From Cocos nucifera (lineage: Eukaryota; Streptophyta; Magnoliopsida; Arecales; Arecaceae): DNA of 64,000 bases. The notes under the pieces were generated by a model, which was given only the letters and a program-made list of their open reading frames with translations, was not told the origin of the DNA and searched no databases. Numbering within the stretch: the stretch's first letter is position 1; every line of letters starts with the position of its first letter. Location: NCBI GenBank assembly GCA_006176705.1, contig QRFJ01000498.1:186001-250000 (forward strand), written 5' to 3'. The position numbers and the translations under genes are program-made. This document shows, piece after piece, positions 11,176-22,776 of the stretch.

Positions 11176-11640
11176 GGTCCTTTTAGAGGTATGCTCGTTA
11201 TTGAGTTTAACCTTACGATTTCTTCTGCATCTAATTGGATACTTGACTTTAGTTCTAGTGCTCATTTGCGCACTTTCATGCAGGGTCTTGAGGATAGCAG
11301 AAGACTGAGGGATGGTAAGATGATCCTACACATTGGAAATGGAGTAAGAGTTGCTACTATGGTCATAGAAACATATCCTTTTCGACTACCATCTGGTTTA
11401 AACTTGGTATTAAAAGATTGTTATTATGTGCCTACGGCAAGTAAGAATTTGATTTTTATTTCATGCCTAGCACTAGAAGGCTATGTAATTAGTTTTCTTA
11501 AGTACCATTGTAACATTCTTTCTGAAAGAAATAAAATTGCCAGTGGTTTCCTTATTAATGGTCTTTACCAGTAACATATTAATGTATCTATTTTTAATAT
11601 CGAGCAAAATGTGAATGCCATGAAATGACCTAGGGATAGT
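11176..11640 (+). pseudogene. Protease region of element B
   Basis: A 127-codon open stretch (11191-11574) covers the retropepsin domain and the start of the GAG-pre-integrase region. The active site, DSGSS in element D, reads DFSSS here (11245-11259), so the catalytic aspartate remains but the next two residues changed through one C-to-T and one G-to-A change. The segment GNGVRVATMVIETYPFRLP and the KDCYYVP phrase are typical of plant copia proteases. Copia protease cleaves the Gag-Pol polyprotein. A stop at 11572 separates it from integrase. Confidence 0.75.
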
Positions 11641-12260
11641 CCAAATGATAGGTATTTATGGTACCTAAGATCAGGTCATATAGCAGAAGATAGGGTTAAT
11701 AAATTGGAGAAAATTGAGCTATTGAGTTTGTTGACTTTTGAGTCATATCCAATTTATGAATCTTGTCTTCATGGCAAAATGACTAAGCTTTCTTTTGTAG
11801 GACATGAGGAAAGGGCCACGGATCTTCTTGCCTTAGTACATACTGATGTGTGCGGCCCATTTGATGTGCCGGCTAGAGGCAACTTTGTCTACTTCATAAT
11901 CTTTATCGATGATTTATCTAGGTATGGGTATGTATATCTTATGAGACACAAGTCTGAAGCTTTTGAAAAGTTCAAAAAATTCAAACATGAAGTAGAAAAG
12001 CAAACTGAAAAACCTATTAAGATTCTTCGATCAGATCGAGGAGGTGAATACCTTAGCTAAAAATTCCTAGACTATCTCAAGAAAAATGGCATAGTCTCTC
12101 AATGGACTCCACCAGGAACACCTCAACTCAACGGGGTTTCAGAATGGAGGAAATCCAGACTCCTATTAGGATATGGTCCGATCCATGATGAGCTTCACAG
12201 ACCTCCCTGATTTTCTTTGGGGACACTCATTGTTAACTTCAATATAATATACTTACTGAA
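11641..12260 (+). pseudogene. Integrase of element B (stops and frameshifts)
   Basis: It contains a GAG-pre-integrase/HHCC segment and the rve catalytic core. Core acidic residues are visible: Asp in HTDVCGPF (codon 11845), Asp in RSDRGGEY (12034) and Glu in NGVSE (12142), with 35 residues between the last two, as in the DD35E pattern. In the zinc part, the first His (WHLRLGH in relatives) and one Cys (PTCESC in relatives) are Tyr. The frame is stopped at 12058, just after the second Asp. Integrase inserts the cDNA into the chromosome. This is the only integrase core of the family left in the window: A, C and D have lost it. Confidence 0.8.
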
Positions 12261-12880
12261 ATAGGGTTCCCTCTAAAATTGTTCCTACCACACCGTATGA
12301 GATATGGCACGGTAAGAAACCAAGTCTGAGTCATCTCAGAATTTGGGGTTGTCCGGCTCATGTCAAAAGACAACAAGCGGACAAGTTAGAGTTTAGGTCC
12401 TTCAGAGCTCGATTCATAGGATATCCTAAAGAGTCATTAGGATATTCTATTTCTACATTCCAGAAGACCACAATGTGATTGTGAGTCGACATGCCATCTT
12501 TCTTGAAAAATAGTTTATTCAAGATAGCGGCATTGGAAAGCAGATCAAGCTTGATGAGAAAGTCTCACAAGTAGCAACGAGCTAAGGACCAAATTGGAAT
12601 CCAAATCAGGTTGAGCCAATAAGAACACTACCTCCTCCACCTCATAGATCGGAAAGAATTTTCCATCCCCTTGAGAAGATACTTAGGTATTATTTCAGAG
12701 GAAGTAGAGGAAAATGTTCCTCGTAGGTAATGGTGCTCATGGTGATGATCCCAAAATCCTACAACGAGGCGATATCAGATATCGACTCCGAGAAATGGCT
12801 AGAGGCAATGCAGTCAGAAATTGACTCGATGCACTCAAACCAAGTCTTGGACCTTAGGTAGATCCACCAGAAGGTATAGT
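12261..12880 (+). pseudogene. Integrase C-terminus / linker to RT in element B
   Basis: Frameshifted coding sequence with the recognisable phrases LRIWGCPAHVK (about 12334-12366), RFIGYPKESLGY (12408-12450) and a proline-rich PPPPHRSER stretch (about 12630-12660), followed by a segment before RT. These mark the usual copia INT-RT linker. Several single-base shifts prevent a continuous frame. Confidence 0.65.
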
Positions 12881-14266
12881 ACCTATTGGATGTAAATGGA
12901 TCTTCAAGAGAAAGATTGGTGCAGATGGAAAATGTGGAGACATTCAAGGCTAGACTAGTGGCAAAAGGTTATAGTCAATGCGAAGGCATTGACTATCAGG
13001 ATACCTTTTCGCCAGTGGCTATGCTAAAATCCATCCGCACATTGCTTGCTATTGCAGCCTATTTCGATTATGAAATATGGCAAATGGATGTGAAAATGAT
13101 GTTCTTAAATGGATATCTTGAGGAAGATATCTATATGGAACAGCCGCTAGGTTTCACATCCAGTGATACTGATCACAAGGTTTGCAAGCTGCAAAGGTCC
13201 ATATATGGACTTAAGCAAGCATCTCGAAGCTGGAACACTCATTTCAATGATGTGATCAAAAAGTTTGGTTTCATCAAAAATGAAGAGGAACCATGTGTCT
13301 TTCAAAAAGGTCAGTGGGAGCGCTGTTGTCTTCCTCGTATTGTACGTGGATGACATCCTCCTTATTGGGAATGATATTCCCATGTTGACGATAGTCAAAA
13401 TATGGTTGTCCAAGGAATTCTCCATGAAAGACCTAGGTGAAGCATCCTTTATTCTAGGAATTAAGGTCTATAGGGATAGACCGAATAGGATGCTAGGACT
13501 TTCACAGAAGATGTACATAGAGAAAGTACTAAAGAGGTTTAGTATGGAAAACTCTAAGAGGGGATTAATACCCTTCAGACATGGTATTCATCTTTCCAAG
13601 AAGATGTGCCCTAGCACACCTGAGGAAATAGAATGCATGAGCAAGATCCCTTATGCTTCTGCAATAGGGAGCCTCATGTATGCCATGCTATGTACACGAC
13701 CTGATATAGCCCATGCTGTGAGTGTCACAAGCAGATATCAGTCAAATCCAGGTGAAGAACACTGGACTTCTGTGAAATGTATCCTTAAGTACTTGAGAAG
13801 AACTAAGGATATGATGTTGGTCTTTGGTAATGGAGAACTCCAAGTCCAGGGATACACAGACTCGAATTTCATGTCCGATATAGATGATCGAAAGTCGACA
13901 TCTGGAAGTCTGTTTGTGTGCAATGGTGGTGCTGTCAGCTGGAAGAGTTCCAAGCAAATAGTGATAGCAGATTCCACCATGGAAGCAGAATATATCGCTG
14001 CATCAGAGGCTGCGAAGGAAGCATTCTGGTACAAGAAGTTTGCTGCAGAAATTGGAGTAATGCCATCAGATGCCATTCCTCTATACTGCGACAATAATGG
14101 CGCCATAGCCCTTGCTAAGGAGCCGAGGTCTCACCAAAAATCCAAGCACATTGAGCGGCGATACCACCTCATCCGCGATTACCTCGAGAAGGGTTACGTC
14201 GAGGTCAAGAGAGTCAACTCCACAGATAATGTGGCAGACCCACTTACAAAGCTATTGGGCCAGTAG
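12881..14266 (+). pseudogene. Reverse transcriptase-RNase H of element B
   Basis: The RT_2 and RNase H domains lie in two overlapping frames (12886-13353 and 13265-14266), so one frameshift lies at about 13300. Visible motifs: WQMDVK and FLNGYLEEDIYMEQP, IYGLKQASRSWN, the catalytic YVDD (13343-13354), FSMKDLGEA, and GSLMYAMLCTRPDIA. The RNase H then shows GYTDSNF, STSGSLF, AVSWKSSKQ, STMEAEYIA and the C-terminal KHIERRYHLIRDYL. The second frame is open for 333 codons, the longest coding stretch in the window. RT copies the element RNA and RNase H removes the template. Confidence 0.88.
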
Positions 14267-14324
14267 AAGATCGAAGCCCACCTTGAGAAGATGGGACTTA
14301 GACTTGTAGCCAATTGGCTTTAGG

Positions 14325-14337
14325 ACAAGTGGGAGAT
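14325..14337 (+). promoter_or_regulatory. Polypurine tract of B
   Basis: ACAAGTGGGAGAT directly precedes the LTR start TGTTAGATATATG at 14338. It is the expected plus-strand primer site; the same phrase precedes the 3' LTR of D. Confidence 0.85.
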
Positions 14338-15652
14338 TGTTAGATATATGTGCCCTAGAAGCCAGAATTGGCTGACACTTGTTGCAATACACTTTTAAGG
14401 GCAAAATTATAATTTTAATTATAGATAATAAAATAGATTATTTTTCTATCATAATATGTGTATTTAGTGTCTGTGATACATCCCTTGAGTTAATGATAAT
14501 GAATAATTCATATTTTCAAGAGTTGAAAATTTAAGACATGAATTTTCATTATTAACTCATAAAATTCTTCTGACCATAGGATCATCATGAGGATGGTGAT
14601 TGATCCAGAAGGTTGGTGTACAATTGCTTCTTTATAGTAGATGAGTCTTGAGTCTATGGTGTAGAGACATCGGAGTGAGAGTACATGTACTCGTAAGAGA
14701 ATGAGAGCACTGAGCATGACCACCTCGAGTAGTCATTAAGGAAGTCTACTTTCTCATCGATGATTGGCTCGAAGCTATAGTGGTGTATCTAGTTCTTTGA
14801 CCTGAGGTGCATCGATAGTTCACCTTGAGGGTGTTATAGTTTGACTGCACCATGACTCGATCTCCTAGCCATATGGAACCCTGAGGTGTATGTTGGCTAT
14901 AGCATGTTCATTGTAGGAACTGGATGCATCAAGATGGAATCTATCTACCTCGGTGGTAGAGAGGAGCAGCCCTATGATGATCATGAGAATCAAGTCCAGA
15001 AGCCCATGGCCATGGTAGAGTGAAATAATAGAAAGAGTTTCTATTTAGATTTTCACATCGGACTTGAATCGAATGATTACATCATATGACAAAACTAGGG
15101 TTTGACGAGTTCACCTTAACCCTAATCTGATCGGGGCTCAAGATAGAAGAACTTAATCACACAGGTAGCTGCACCAAGAGGTTCGCATTTTTAGCTCTGA
15201 TGGGTTGCCACCATATACTGCTAGGTGTCACTGGTGGATTTTGGGAGCAATTAGAATGATTTAGATGATCGATCATTCTAGCTGTTCGAATCAGAAGAGT
15301 TCTGATCCATCGAAAGGATGTTTCGATGATGTCGATGATAGAGATCATGACATATCCCATTACCATACAGAACTGAACCTAACTGGATCACACAAATAAG
15401 GGTTTGAATCTGGTGATCATCAATTGAACTAATCCAGTTCAATTGATCTGAATGAGATTCAATTAGGTTCAAAAAAATCATGCTAGCACACGATTGAGCC
15501 TAATGTTCTTCTTTAATTATCATTTCAAGTTATCTCGAATGAGCCAAATGTGTTTATGCTCACTCAGGTACCTTTACTTGGTCTGACTAGAAGTTGTCCA
15601 AGTTAGAAAAGGGTTGTCTTAACTTCGAATTCTTGTCTTTTGACTTTGGTCA
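14338..15652 (+). repeat. 3' LTR of B, truncated
   Basis: It starts with the canonical TGTTAGATATATG and runs 1.3 kb to TTTGACTTTGGTCA, where the TTAGG duplication of element C begins. The remaining ~970 bp with the TATA box are missing; they do not reappear after C. Confidence 0.85.
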
Positions 15653-15657
15653 TTAGG
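15653..15657. repeat. Target-site duplication TTAGG, left of C
   Basis: Matches 25065-25069 immediately after C's 3' LTR, giving a clean five-base duplication. Confidence 0.75.
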
Positions 15658-17816
15658 AATTAGATATATGTGCCCTAGAAGCCAGAATTGGCTGACACTT
15701 GTAATACACTTCTAGGGGCAAAATTATAATTTTGACTATAATCAATAAAATGGGTTATTTTCTATCACATATGTGTATTTAGTGTCTGTGATACATCCTT
15801 TGAGTTAATGGTAATGATAATTCATATTTTCAAGAGTTGAAAATTTAAGACATGAATAATCATTATTAACTCATAAAATGCTCCCGACCATAGGATCATC
15901 ACGAGGATGGTGATTGATCCGGAAGGTTGGTGTACAATCGCTTCTCTTTAGTAGATGAGTCTTGAGTCTACGGTGTGGAGACACCAGAGCGAGAGTATAG
16001 GTACTCGTTAGAGAATGAGGGCACTGAGCGTGACCACCTCGAGTAGTCATTAGGAAGTCTACCTTCTCGTCAATGACTGACTCGATGCTGCAGTGGTGTG
16101 TCTGGTTCTTTGACCTGAGGTGCATCGGCAGTTCACCTTGAGGGTGTTATAGTTTGACTACACCATTACTCGATCTCCTAGCCATATGGAACCCTGAGGT
16201 GTATGTTGGCTATAGCATGTTCATTGTAGGAACTGGATTGCATCAAGATGGAATCTATCTACCTCGGTGGTAGAGGAGCAGCCCTATGATGATCATGAGA
16301 ATCAAGTCCAGAAGCCCATGGCCATGGCAGAGTGAAATAATAGAAAGAGTTTCTATTTAGGTTTTCACATCGGACTTGAATCGAATGATTACATCATATG
16401 ACAAAACTAGGGTTTGACGAGTTCACCTTAACCCTAATCTGATCGGGGCTCAAGATAGAAGAACTTAATCACACAGGTAGCTGCACCAAGAGGTTCGCAT
16501 TCAGCTCTGATGGGTTGCCACCATATACTGCTAGGTGTCACTGGTGGATTTTGGGAGCAATTAGAATGATTTAGATGATCGATCATTCTAGCTGTTCGAA
16601 TCAGAAGAGTTCTGATCCATCGAAAGGAGTTTCGATGATGTCGATGATAGAGATCATGACATATCCCATTACCATACAGAACTGAACCTAACTGGGTCAC
16701 ACAAATAAGGGTTTGAATCTGGTGATCATCAATTGAACTGATCCAGTTCAATTGATCTGAATGAGATTCAATTAGGTTCAAGAAAATCGTGCTAGCACTC
16801 GATTGAACCTAACGTTCTTCTTTTACTATCATAAATAGTTGTCCTGACTGAGCCAAAGGAGTTTGTGCTCGATCAGAGGCCTTCACTTGGTCTGACTGGA
16901 GCCTGTCCAGGTCAGAAAAGGGTTGTCTTATTTTGTAAGACAATACCTGCCATTTTTGGTCACCTGCCATTTCTCGTCCTTTGACTTTGGTCAAAAGTTG
17001 ACCTTTGACTGGTCAAATGTTGACCATTGATACTTTGACTTCTGTCCACATGTCATGCACCTATTGGAGAGCTGGTGGGGGCTTGTCCCCCTGCCAGAAC
17101 CTGGCAAGGAGGAGGGCGCACGCCACCCTTGGCGTGCGCCCAAGCTGGAGGCGCCCAGGAGTCCCTGTTGGACAGGGACTCCATCTCCTTTTTGGATTTC
17201 GATTAGACTTCTCCTAAGAACCAACTTTGACTGGTCTTAGGCACCATCTAAGGAGGAATCCAAGGGACTCTATTTCCACCAATCAGATTTAGATCTGATT
17301 TCACAAAGGGTTGTGATTGGTTGGGAAGAAGAGGAGTTGGATCACGCATAGTCTATAAATAAGACCCTGCGCCCAACTCAAAGAATTGAAATCACAATTC
17401 TCCATGCCCCAAGGCTGCTTCTCCTCTCCTCCTCCATGCCAAAGCATCTTCTCCCTCTCCTCTCCACATCCAAAGGTAGTTTGGGTTCTTGGTTGGTGCA
17501 ATCCAGATGAGAGAAAGGCGACTGAAAGTTAGAAGGCTGCGCTGCTGCAAAGGACGACTGCTGATCTTCGAAAGATATTTTGAAGATCCTTCAGATCAGA
17601 TCTAGATCTGATTTTTGGAGATGTGATAGGAAAGAAGAGGATCTCTGGATCTAGTCTGAGTGGATACTGGTAGAGGCCAGGCACTTGCGTGGCTAGATCT
17701 AGAATCTTTCACTGCATACAGGATCATCAACGGGTAATAGGATTACCCAACATCAAGGTAAATTAAATTTGATTTAATTTATTTAGATTTTATTTTTATT
17801 ATTAGAATAATAAGAA
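15658..17816 (+). repeat. 5' LTR of C, missing its last ~100 bp
   Basis: It starts at AATTAGATATATG (TG changed to AA) and aligns with the LTRs of A and D. It has a W-box cluster (about 16981-17041) and a TATA box (17354-17361). Alignment stops at AATAATAAGAATC; the usual final ~100 bp ending in TTCCTTCA are absent. Confidence 0.85.
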
Positions 17817-17818
17817 TC

Positions 17819-17838
17819 AGCTTTAATACCAGTTGAAC
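17819..17838 (-). other. Inverted LTR-end/primer-site motif
   Basis: GCTTTAATACCAGTTGAAC is the reverse complement of GTTCAACTGGTATTAAAGC. This matches the LTR-end/primer-site junction TTCAACTGGTATCAGAGC at 16 of 18 positions, with two transitions. It lies exactly where the normal junction is missing. It is followed by CAAAAATTTTTG, itself a palindrome. Confidence 0.5.
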
Positions 17839-17861
17839 AAAAATTTTTGATTTTTTTAGAT

Positions 17862-19694
17862 CTAATTTTAAATTTATTCTAATTAGAAAATAAGTGATTT
17901 TTGATATCACATGAGATGTGATTAGATTTAAAATTAGAAAAAATTAAAATTAAATAATTTAAATCTAAGATTAAAAAATATGCATGATTAGTTCTAAAAT
18001 AGAATAGTTCTATAGAATAGTTTTGCATGTTTACGATTTAATCTGATTAAATCATATTTTAAATCTATTTATTTATTATTTTCTAATATTATAATTATTA
18101 TAATAACATCTAAAAAATAGTAAATAAAAATTATTTAATTTTAACATCATATGAGATATGATTGATGCATGTCTAGACTAGTTGTAGAATAGTTCTACAT
18201 AGTTATCTAGATTAGAGTTTATTTTGATAAGATCAATTTAAATCTAATTTTTTAGATTATTATGAGATAATTTAGATCTGAAAAATATGCATGATTCAAT
18301 ACATGAGATGTATGCAAAATATGTCATGATTAGATCTAATTTGTATATGAGATATATGATATAGATCTAAAACTGTTTTGTAGTATTACATGTTCCTGAT
18401 TAAGGCATTCCTCTTGGCCGTCCGATCATAAGAACGAAGAAGGGTTTAAAGGCCCTCTCCTTCCATCCGATGGGGTGTTCTTATGATGTGTAGGGGTGCT
18501 GCACGTTCGTCCTTAATCAGAAATCCAAAACTTACTTTCTGTAAAATCCTAGATCCTGAAATCCTAGGATTTATTGTGCATATTTTATTTATGAACCCTA
18601 CTTAATTAAGAATTAAGATTATGAAATATAAATTAGATCTAAAATTGAGAATTTCAGATCTAAGACATATTCATAATACTGGGTTCGGGCTTGGTAGCTC
18701 AATTAGGTCTAAGTGGTTGATCAAACCGAATCAAGAGTTGGTTAGATGGGATCAACAATGCTTAAATTGACCAGCCTAATAGGATTAAGTCTGGGTCAAG
18801 ATCGAGTCACGATCAAGCAAGACCTAATTAGGCTCAGAGGTTAGAGTCTGGATTGTAGGCTAACCCAATTGGTTCTGGCTCAACAATTTGGTGTCTAAGG
18901 TAAGTTTGGCACATACGACCGACTGAGTTTTTAATTGGAAGCTACTCGACCTGAATGCATTCTTGTATGAGTTAATGGCATATTCCTTCCACCGATCTCA
19001 CTTACCTGGCCATATCTATTGACACAGTTCTGATCTGAGGTGGTCAATAATTTGAGCTAACCCATGCCACTAGGTTAGTCATAATTGTTATGACTATGAC
19101 AAGTCTAGTTTAATGAGACTTGAATCAATTCTCCCTAAGAAAAGATTAAGTCTGAGGTCTTCCACCATTGTAGATGTGCGGACCCTTCTCGGGGTTGATT
19201 GTTCTCAGCTGGATACAGTGGCTCAGTTGCACCAAAAAGATGCAACCATGTCTATTAGGCATTGGATGCTATGGGCTGGAGAATGAGTTGGGCTCAATAT
19301 TCTGAATACGGTGAGAGACTCAATTAGAAATTCAGTCTGTGCAAATGGTGGGTCTGACTTAACTAAGGAGTGGATCAATATTTCGGATACGGTGAGATTC
19401 ATGAATTAGAGACCAAGTTTGGGTGCACCATGATTAGAGAATCATTGAACAAGAGTTGTTCACTCATTGGCTAACCCATCACCAATAACTATTAGGTGAG
19501 GTGATGAGTCAGTTGGTGAGACCGCACCACCCACTAGAAATCATTAATTGTGGAGATTTTTGCATCTCTACAGAGGGAGTGTAGGGATTCGAGAAAATAG
19601 TGGGAGCTAATTTATTTAAAAATAAAATCTTTAAACAAATTGGTCAAGTTAAAATTACAATATCTAACTAGAATCTTTGACTCTCTACAGAAAA
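17862..19694 (+). other. Leader of C
   Basis: Homologous to the leader of A from just after its primer site. The hairpin copy lies at 18396-18520, with the outer stem CTGATTAAGG/CCTTAATCAG and the inner stem ATCATAAGAA/TTCTTATGAT. No coding frame is seen. Confidence 0.7.
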
Positions 19695-20509
19695 ATGTCT
19701 GCGTCCAACCCATTAGCATGTATCCTGGACACACATGTACTGGACCAGGACCCTCCCACCTTACCAGCCCATCCATCCACTGAACAGAGAGCGTCTCTGA
19801 AAAATGGATAGACGAAGATAATAAGGCCAGATATTACATGTTGGGCTCGATGTCTGATGAGCTCCAGCGCCAACATGAAGATATCAGGACTGCTCGCCAA
19901 ATGTTGGCTCACCTGTAGGAGATGTTTGGTGAACAGAGTCGCATAGTCAAATATCAAGTCACGAAATGACTTTTTAAGGCTAAGATGCGTGATGGGCAGT
20001 CAGTCCAAGATCACTGTCTGATGATGATCAAGGATATGGAAGAGCTTGAGAAGCTCGGTGTGAAGTTAGACTTGGATCTACAGAACGATATTATTCTACA
20101 ATCCTTGACTGATGCATATGGGTAATTCATCATGAATTACCACATGCATAAACTTCAAAATTTCTTAGCTCAATTAATGAACATGCTGGTCACCACTGAG
20201 CTTTCTATCAAAGGTTCTAATGGCTCAGTTCTTGCTATGAAATGGACTTCTTCCAAAAGAAAATCTTATGAAAAGAAAAAAAAGTTTGCGAAAAAGTAAA
20301 AGGTGGAAGGAGAAAAGAAGAAGAAGGCAGAGCTAAAGAAGAAGGTCGATGTCAAAGGAAAGTGTTTCCATTGCAACAGCAATGGCCACTGGAAGCGGAA
20401 CTGCCCTACATACTTGGCCACCTTGAAGAACAAGAAGGAAGATCCTTCTGAAGGTATGCTCATTATTGAGTCTAACCTTACGATTTCTTCTGCATCCAAT
20501 TGAGTGCTT
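19695..20509 (+). pseudogene. gag of element C (internal deletion)
   Basis: The start ATG is intact (19695-19697). After LDTHV about 85 bp are missing relative to B and D, so the YKDWLRN segment is lost; the frame then resumes at the LDQDPP phrase. Stops follow in the UBN2 part. The zinc knuckle is the best preserved of the family (C-FH-C-NSNG-H-WKRN-C, 20363-20404). The protease begins (LTISSASN) but is cut at 20509 by the inverted LTR end, before the active site. Confidence 0.78.
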
Positions 20510-20652
20510 TGAAGGGAAATCCTGATTTCCCGATCCAGGTTCGTCCAATCTGATTAGATCAAGAGATATATTTCAAAATTTTCTCTTGATCTCAATCAGA
20601 TCTATATGTTTCAGATCTGATTCTTATTATTTTAATAAATAAAATAAAACAG
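20510..20652 (-). repeat. Inverted LTR terminal fragment inside C
   Basis: Reading minus, this is the last ~143 bp of the family LTR. The plus-strand start TGAAGGGAAATCC is the exact complement of the LTR terminus GGATTTCCCTTCA. The outer boundary is therefore the precise LTR end, whereas the inner boundary (about 20652) is ragged. Relative to B, it replaces the protease active site and the integrase core. Confidence 0.75.
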
Positions 20653-22776
20653 ATAAATTTCAGGAGAGAAACCAACTTATGGAGATGGTCGATCCATTAT
20701 GGGGGCTTCAAGACTTCCTTGTTTCCTTTTGGGAACTCATTTTAACTTCCATTATTCTACTGGAACCGGTCCTCTAAAATGATTCTGACACAACTTAGTT
20801 AGTATGACTGGTAAGAAATCAAGTCGGAGTCATCTAGGGAATTGGATTGTCGCTCAGTAAAATAACACGTTAGAGTTTAGTCCTTCAAAGCTCGATTCAT
20901 AGTCCAAAGTCATTAGAAAACTATTTCTACATTCCGAAGACACAGTGATGTGCAATCGACATCTACATCTTTTTAAAAAGTTTATTTCAAAATTAGCGGC
21001 ATGGGAAGCAGATCAAGTTTGATGAGAAAGTCTCCAAGTACAACGAGCTGAGGACTAACTGGACCAAATCAGGTTGAGCCAATAACAACACTGACCTCCT
21101 CCCCTCTAGATCGAAAGAGTTTTCCGTCCTCTGAAAGATACTTTACGGTATTATTTTAGGAGAAAGTAGAGAAAATGTTCCATCTTTATTCTTTTTTCTG
21201 GGGGTAGGTAATGGTGCTTCATGGTGTGATCCAAAACCTACATGATCCGATATCAGATATCGACTTCGAGAATTGCAATGCAGTCTCTCTCGCTCGCTCA
21301 CTTGAACCCAAGGGTTTGGACCTTGGGTAGATCCAAAAGGATATAGTACATTGGGTAAATAGATTTTAAAGGGGAATAGAGAAATTGGTGCAGATGGAAT
21401 GTGGAGACATTCAAGGCTAGACGGTGTGGCAAAGGTTATAGTCAATGCCGAAGGCATTGACTTATCAGAGATAACCTTTCCAGTAGCTATGCGAAAATCC
21501 ATCCGCACATTGCTTGCCATTTGCAACCGTTACCATTACGACATATGGCAACATGGACGTGAAAACGATGTTCTTAAATGGATATCTTGAGGAAGATACG
21601 AATGGAACAGTCGCTAGGTTTCACATCCAGTGTACTATTCATAAGGTTGCAAGCTGCAAAGGTTCCATATATTGATTAAAGCAAGGCATCTTGGAGCTGG
21701 AACACTTGTTTCAATGATGTGATCAAAATATTTGGGTCATAAAATAAATGAAGCGCACCGTGTTGTTCAAAAGGGTCAGTGGGAGCACTATTGTTCTTCC
21801 TCATTATTTACGTGGATGACATCTCCTTATGGGAATGAATTTCCCATGTTAACAACAGTTAAAATATAGTTGTTAAGAATTCTTCATGAAAGACCTAGGC
21901 GAAGCATTCCTTATTTCTAGGAATTAAGGTCTATAGGATAGATCGATAGGATGCTAGGATTTTCAAGAAGATGTACATAGAGAAGTACTAAAGAAGGTTT
22001 AGTATGAAAAACTCTAAGAGGGATTAATATCTTTCAGACATGTATTCATGCTTTCCAAGAGTTTGCCCCAGCACACCGAGGAATAGAATCGCCATGTAGC
22101 AGATCCCTTGATGCTTCACAATAGGGGGCTCATATATGCCTGCTATGTACACAGCCGATATAGCCATGCTGATGGGTCACAAGCGATATAGTAATCCAAG
22201 TTGAAGAACACGACTTTTGTGAATGTATCCTTAAGTACTTAAGAAGAACTAAGGATATGATGTTGGGGTTTGGTAATGGAGAACTTCCAAGTCAGGGTAC
22301 ACAGGACTCAATTTCATGTCCGACATAGATGATCGAAGTCAACATTTTAGGAGTCTGTTTGTGTGCTAATGGTGGTGCTGTCAGCTGGAGAGTTTCAAGC
22401 CAATTGGTGTAGCAGATTCCACCTGGGGAGCAGTCATATCGCTTGCATCAGAGGCTGCAAGAAGCATTTCTGTCAAGAAGTTCTACTGCAGGAAATTGGA
22501 GTATGTGCCATCAGATTGCCATTCCTCTAATACTACGACAATAATGGCACCATATCCCTGTGCTAGAGCCAAGGTCTCACCAAAAACAAGCATTTGAGTA
22601 GCGTACCATTCTCCGCGATTACCTCGAAAGGATTATGTCTGAGGTCAAGAGAGGTCACTCCGCGGGACAATGTGGCAGGATCCACTACAAGCCGTGCCAG
22701 CAGAAGATCAAGCCCACTTTTGAGAAGATGGGACCTTAGGACTGTAGCCAATTGGTTAGGTATAATACGAAAGATT
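20653..22776 (+). pseudogene. pol remnant of C (integrase tail, RT, RNase H)
   Basis: Coding resumes at the integrase end (GAGAGAAACC, matching the region after NGVSE) and passes through linker, RT and RNase H to the LTR. The RT catalytic YVDD is still legible (21809-21820), and so is KSIRTLLAI (about 21497-21523). RNase H phrases can be followed only by hopping frames every few tens of bases. The very frequent one-base indels differ from the substitution-type decay of B. The polypurine tract before 22777 is not recognisable. Confidence 0.75.

Larger units (their letters stand above)
575..15652 (+). mobile_element. Ty1/copia element B (split by element A, 3' LTR broken)
   Basis: This long-LTR copia retrotransposon has its 5' LTR in two pieces (575-1645 and 7264-8473) because element A inserted into it. 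Joining the two flanks across A restores a continuous LTR of about 2.28 kb that aligns with the other LTRs of the family. The primer site follows at 8476, the leader runs to about 10350, gag-pol to 14266, the polypurine tract ends at 14337, and the 3' LTR begins at 14338. The 3' LTR stops at 15652, where element C is inserted; the missing remainder is not found after C. The coding region has many stops and frameshifts, so the copy is dead. The domain order PR-INT-RT-RNaseH is copia; the long LTR and leader recall the Angela/Tork group, a tentative placement. Confidence 0.85.

Noticed and set aside
13738..14106. 122-codon minus-strand frame
   Set aside because: Antisense shadow of the RNase H region of element B.
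21143..21526. 127-codon minus-strand frame
   Set aside because: Antisense to the broken linker/RT of element C; not protein-like.
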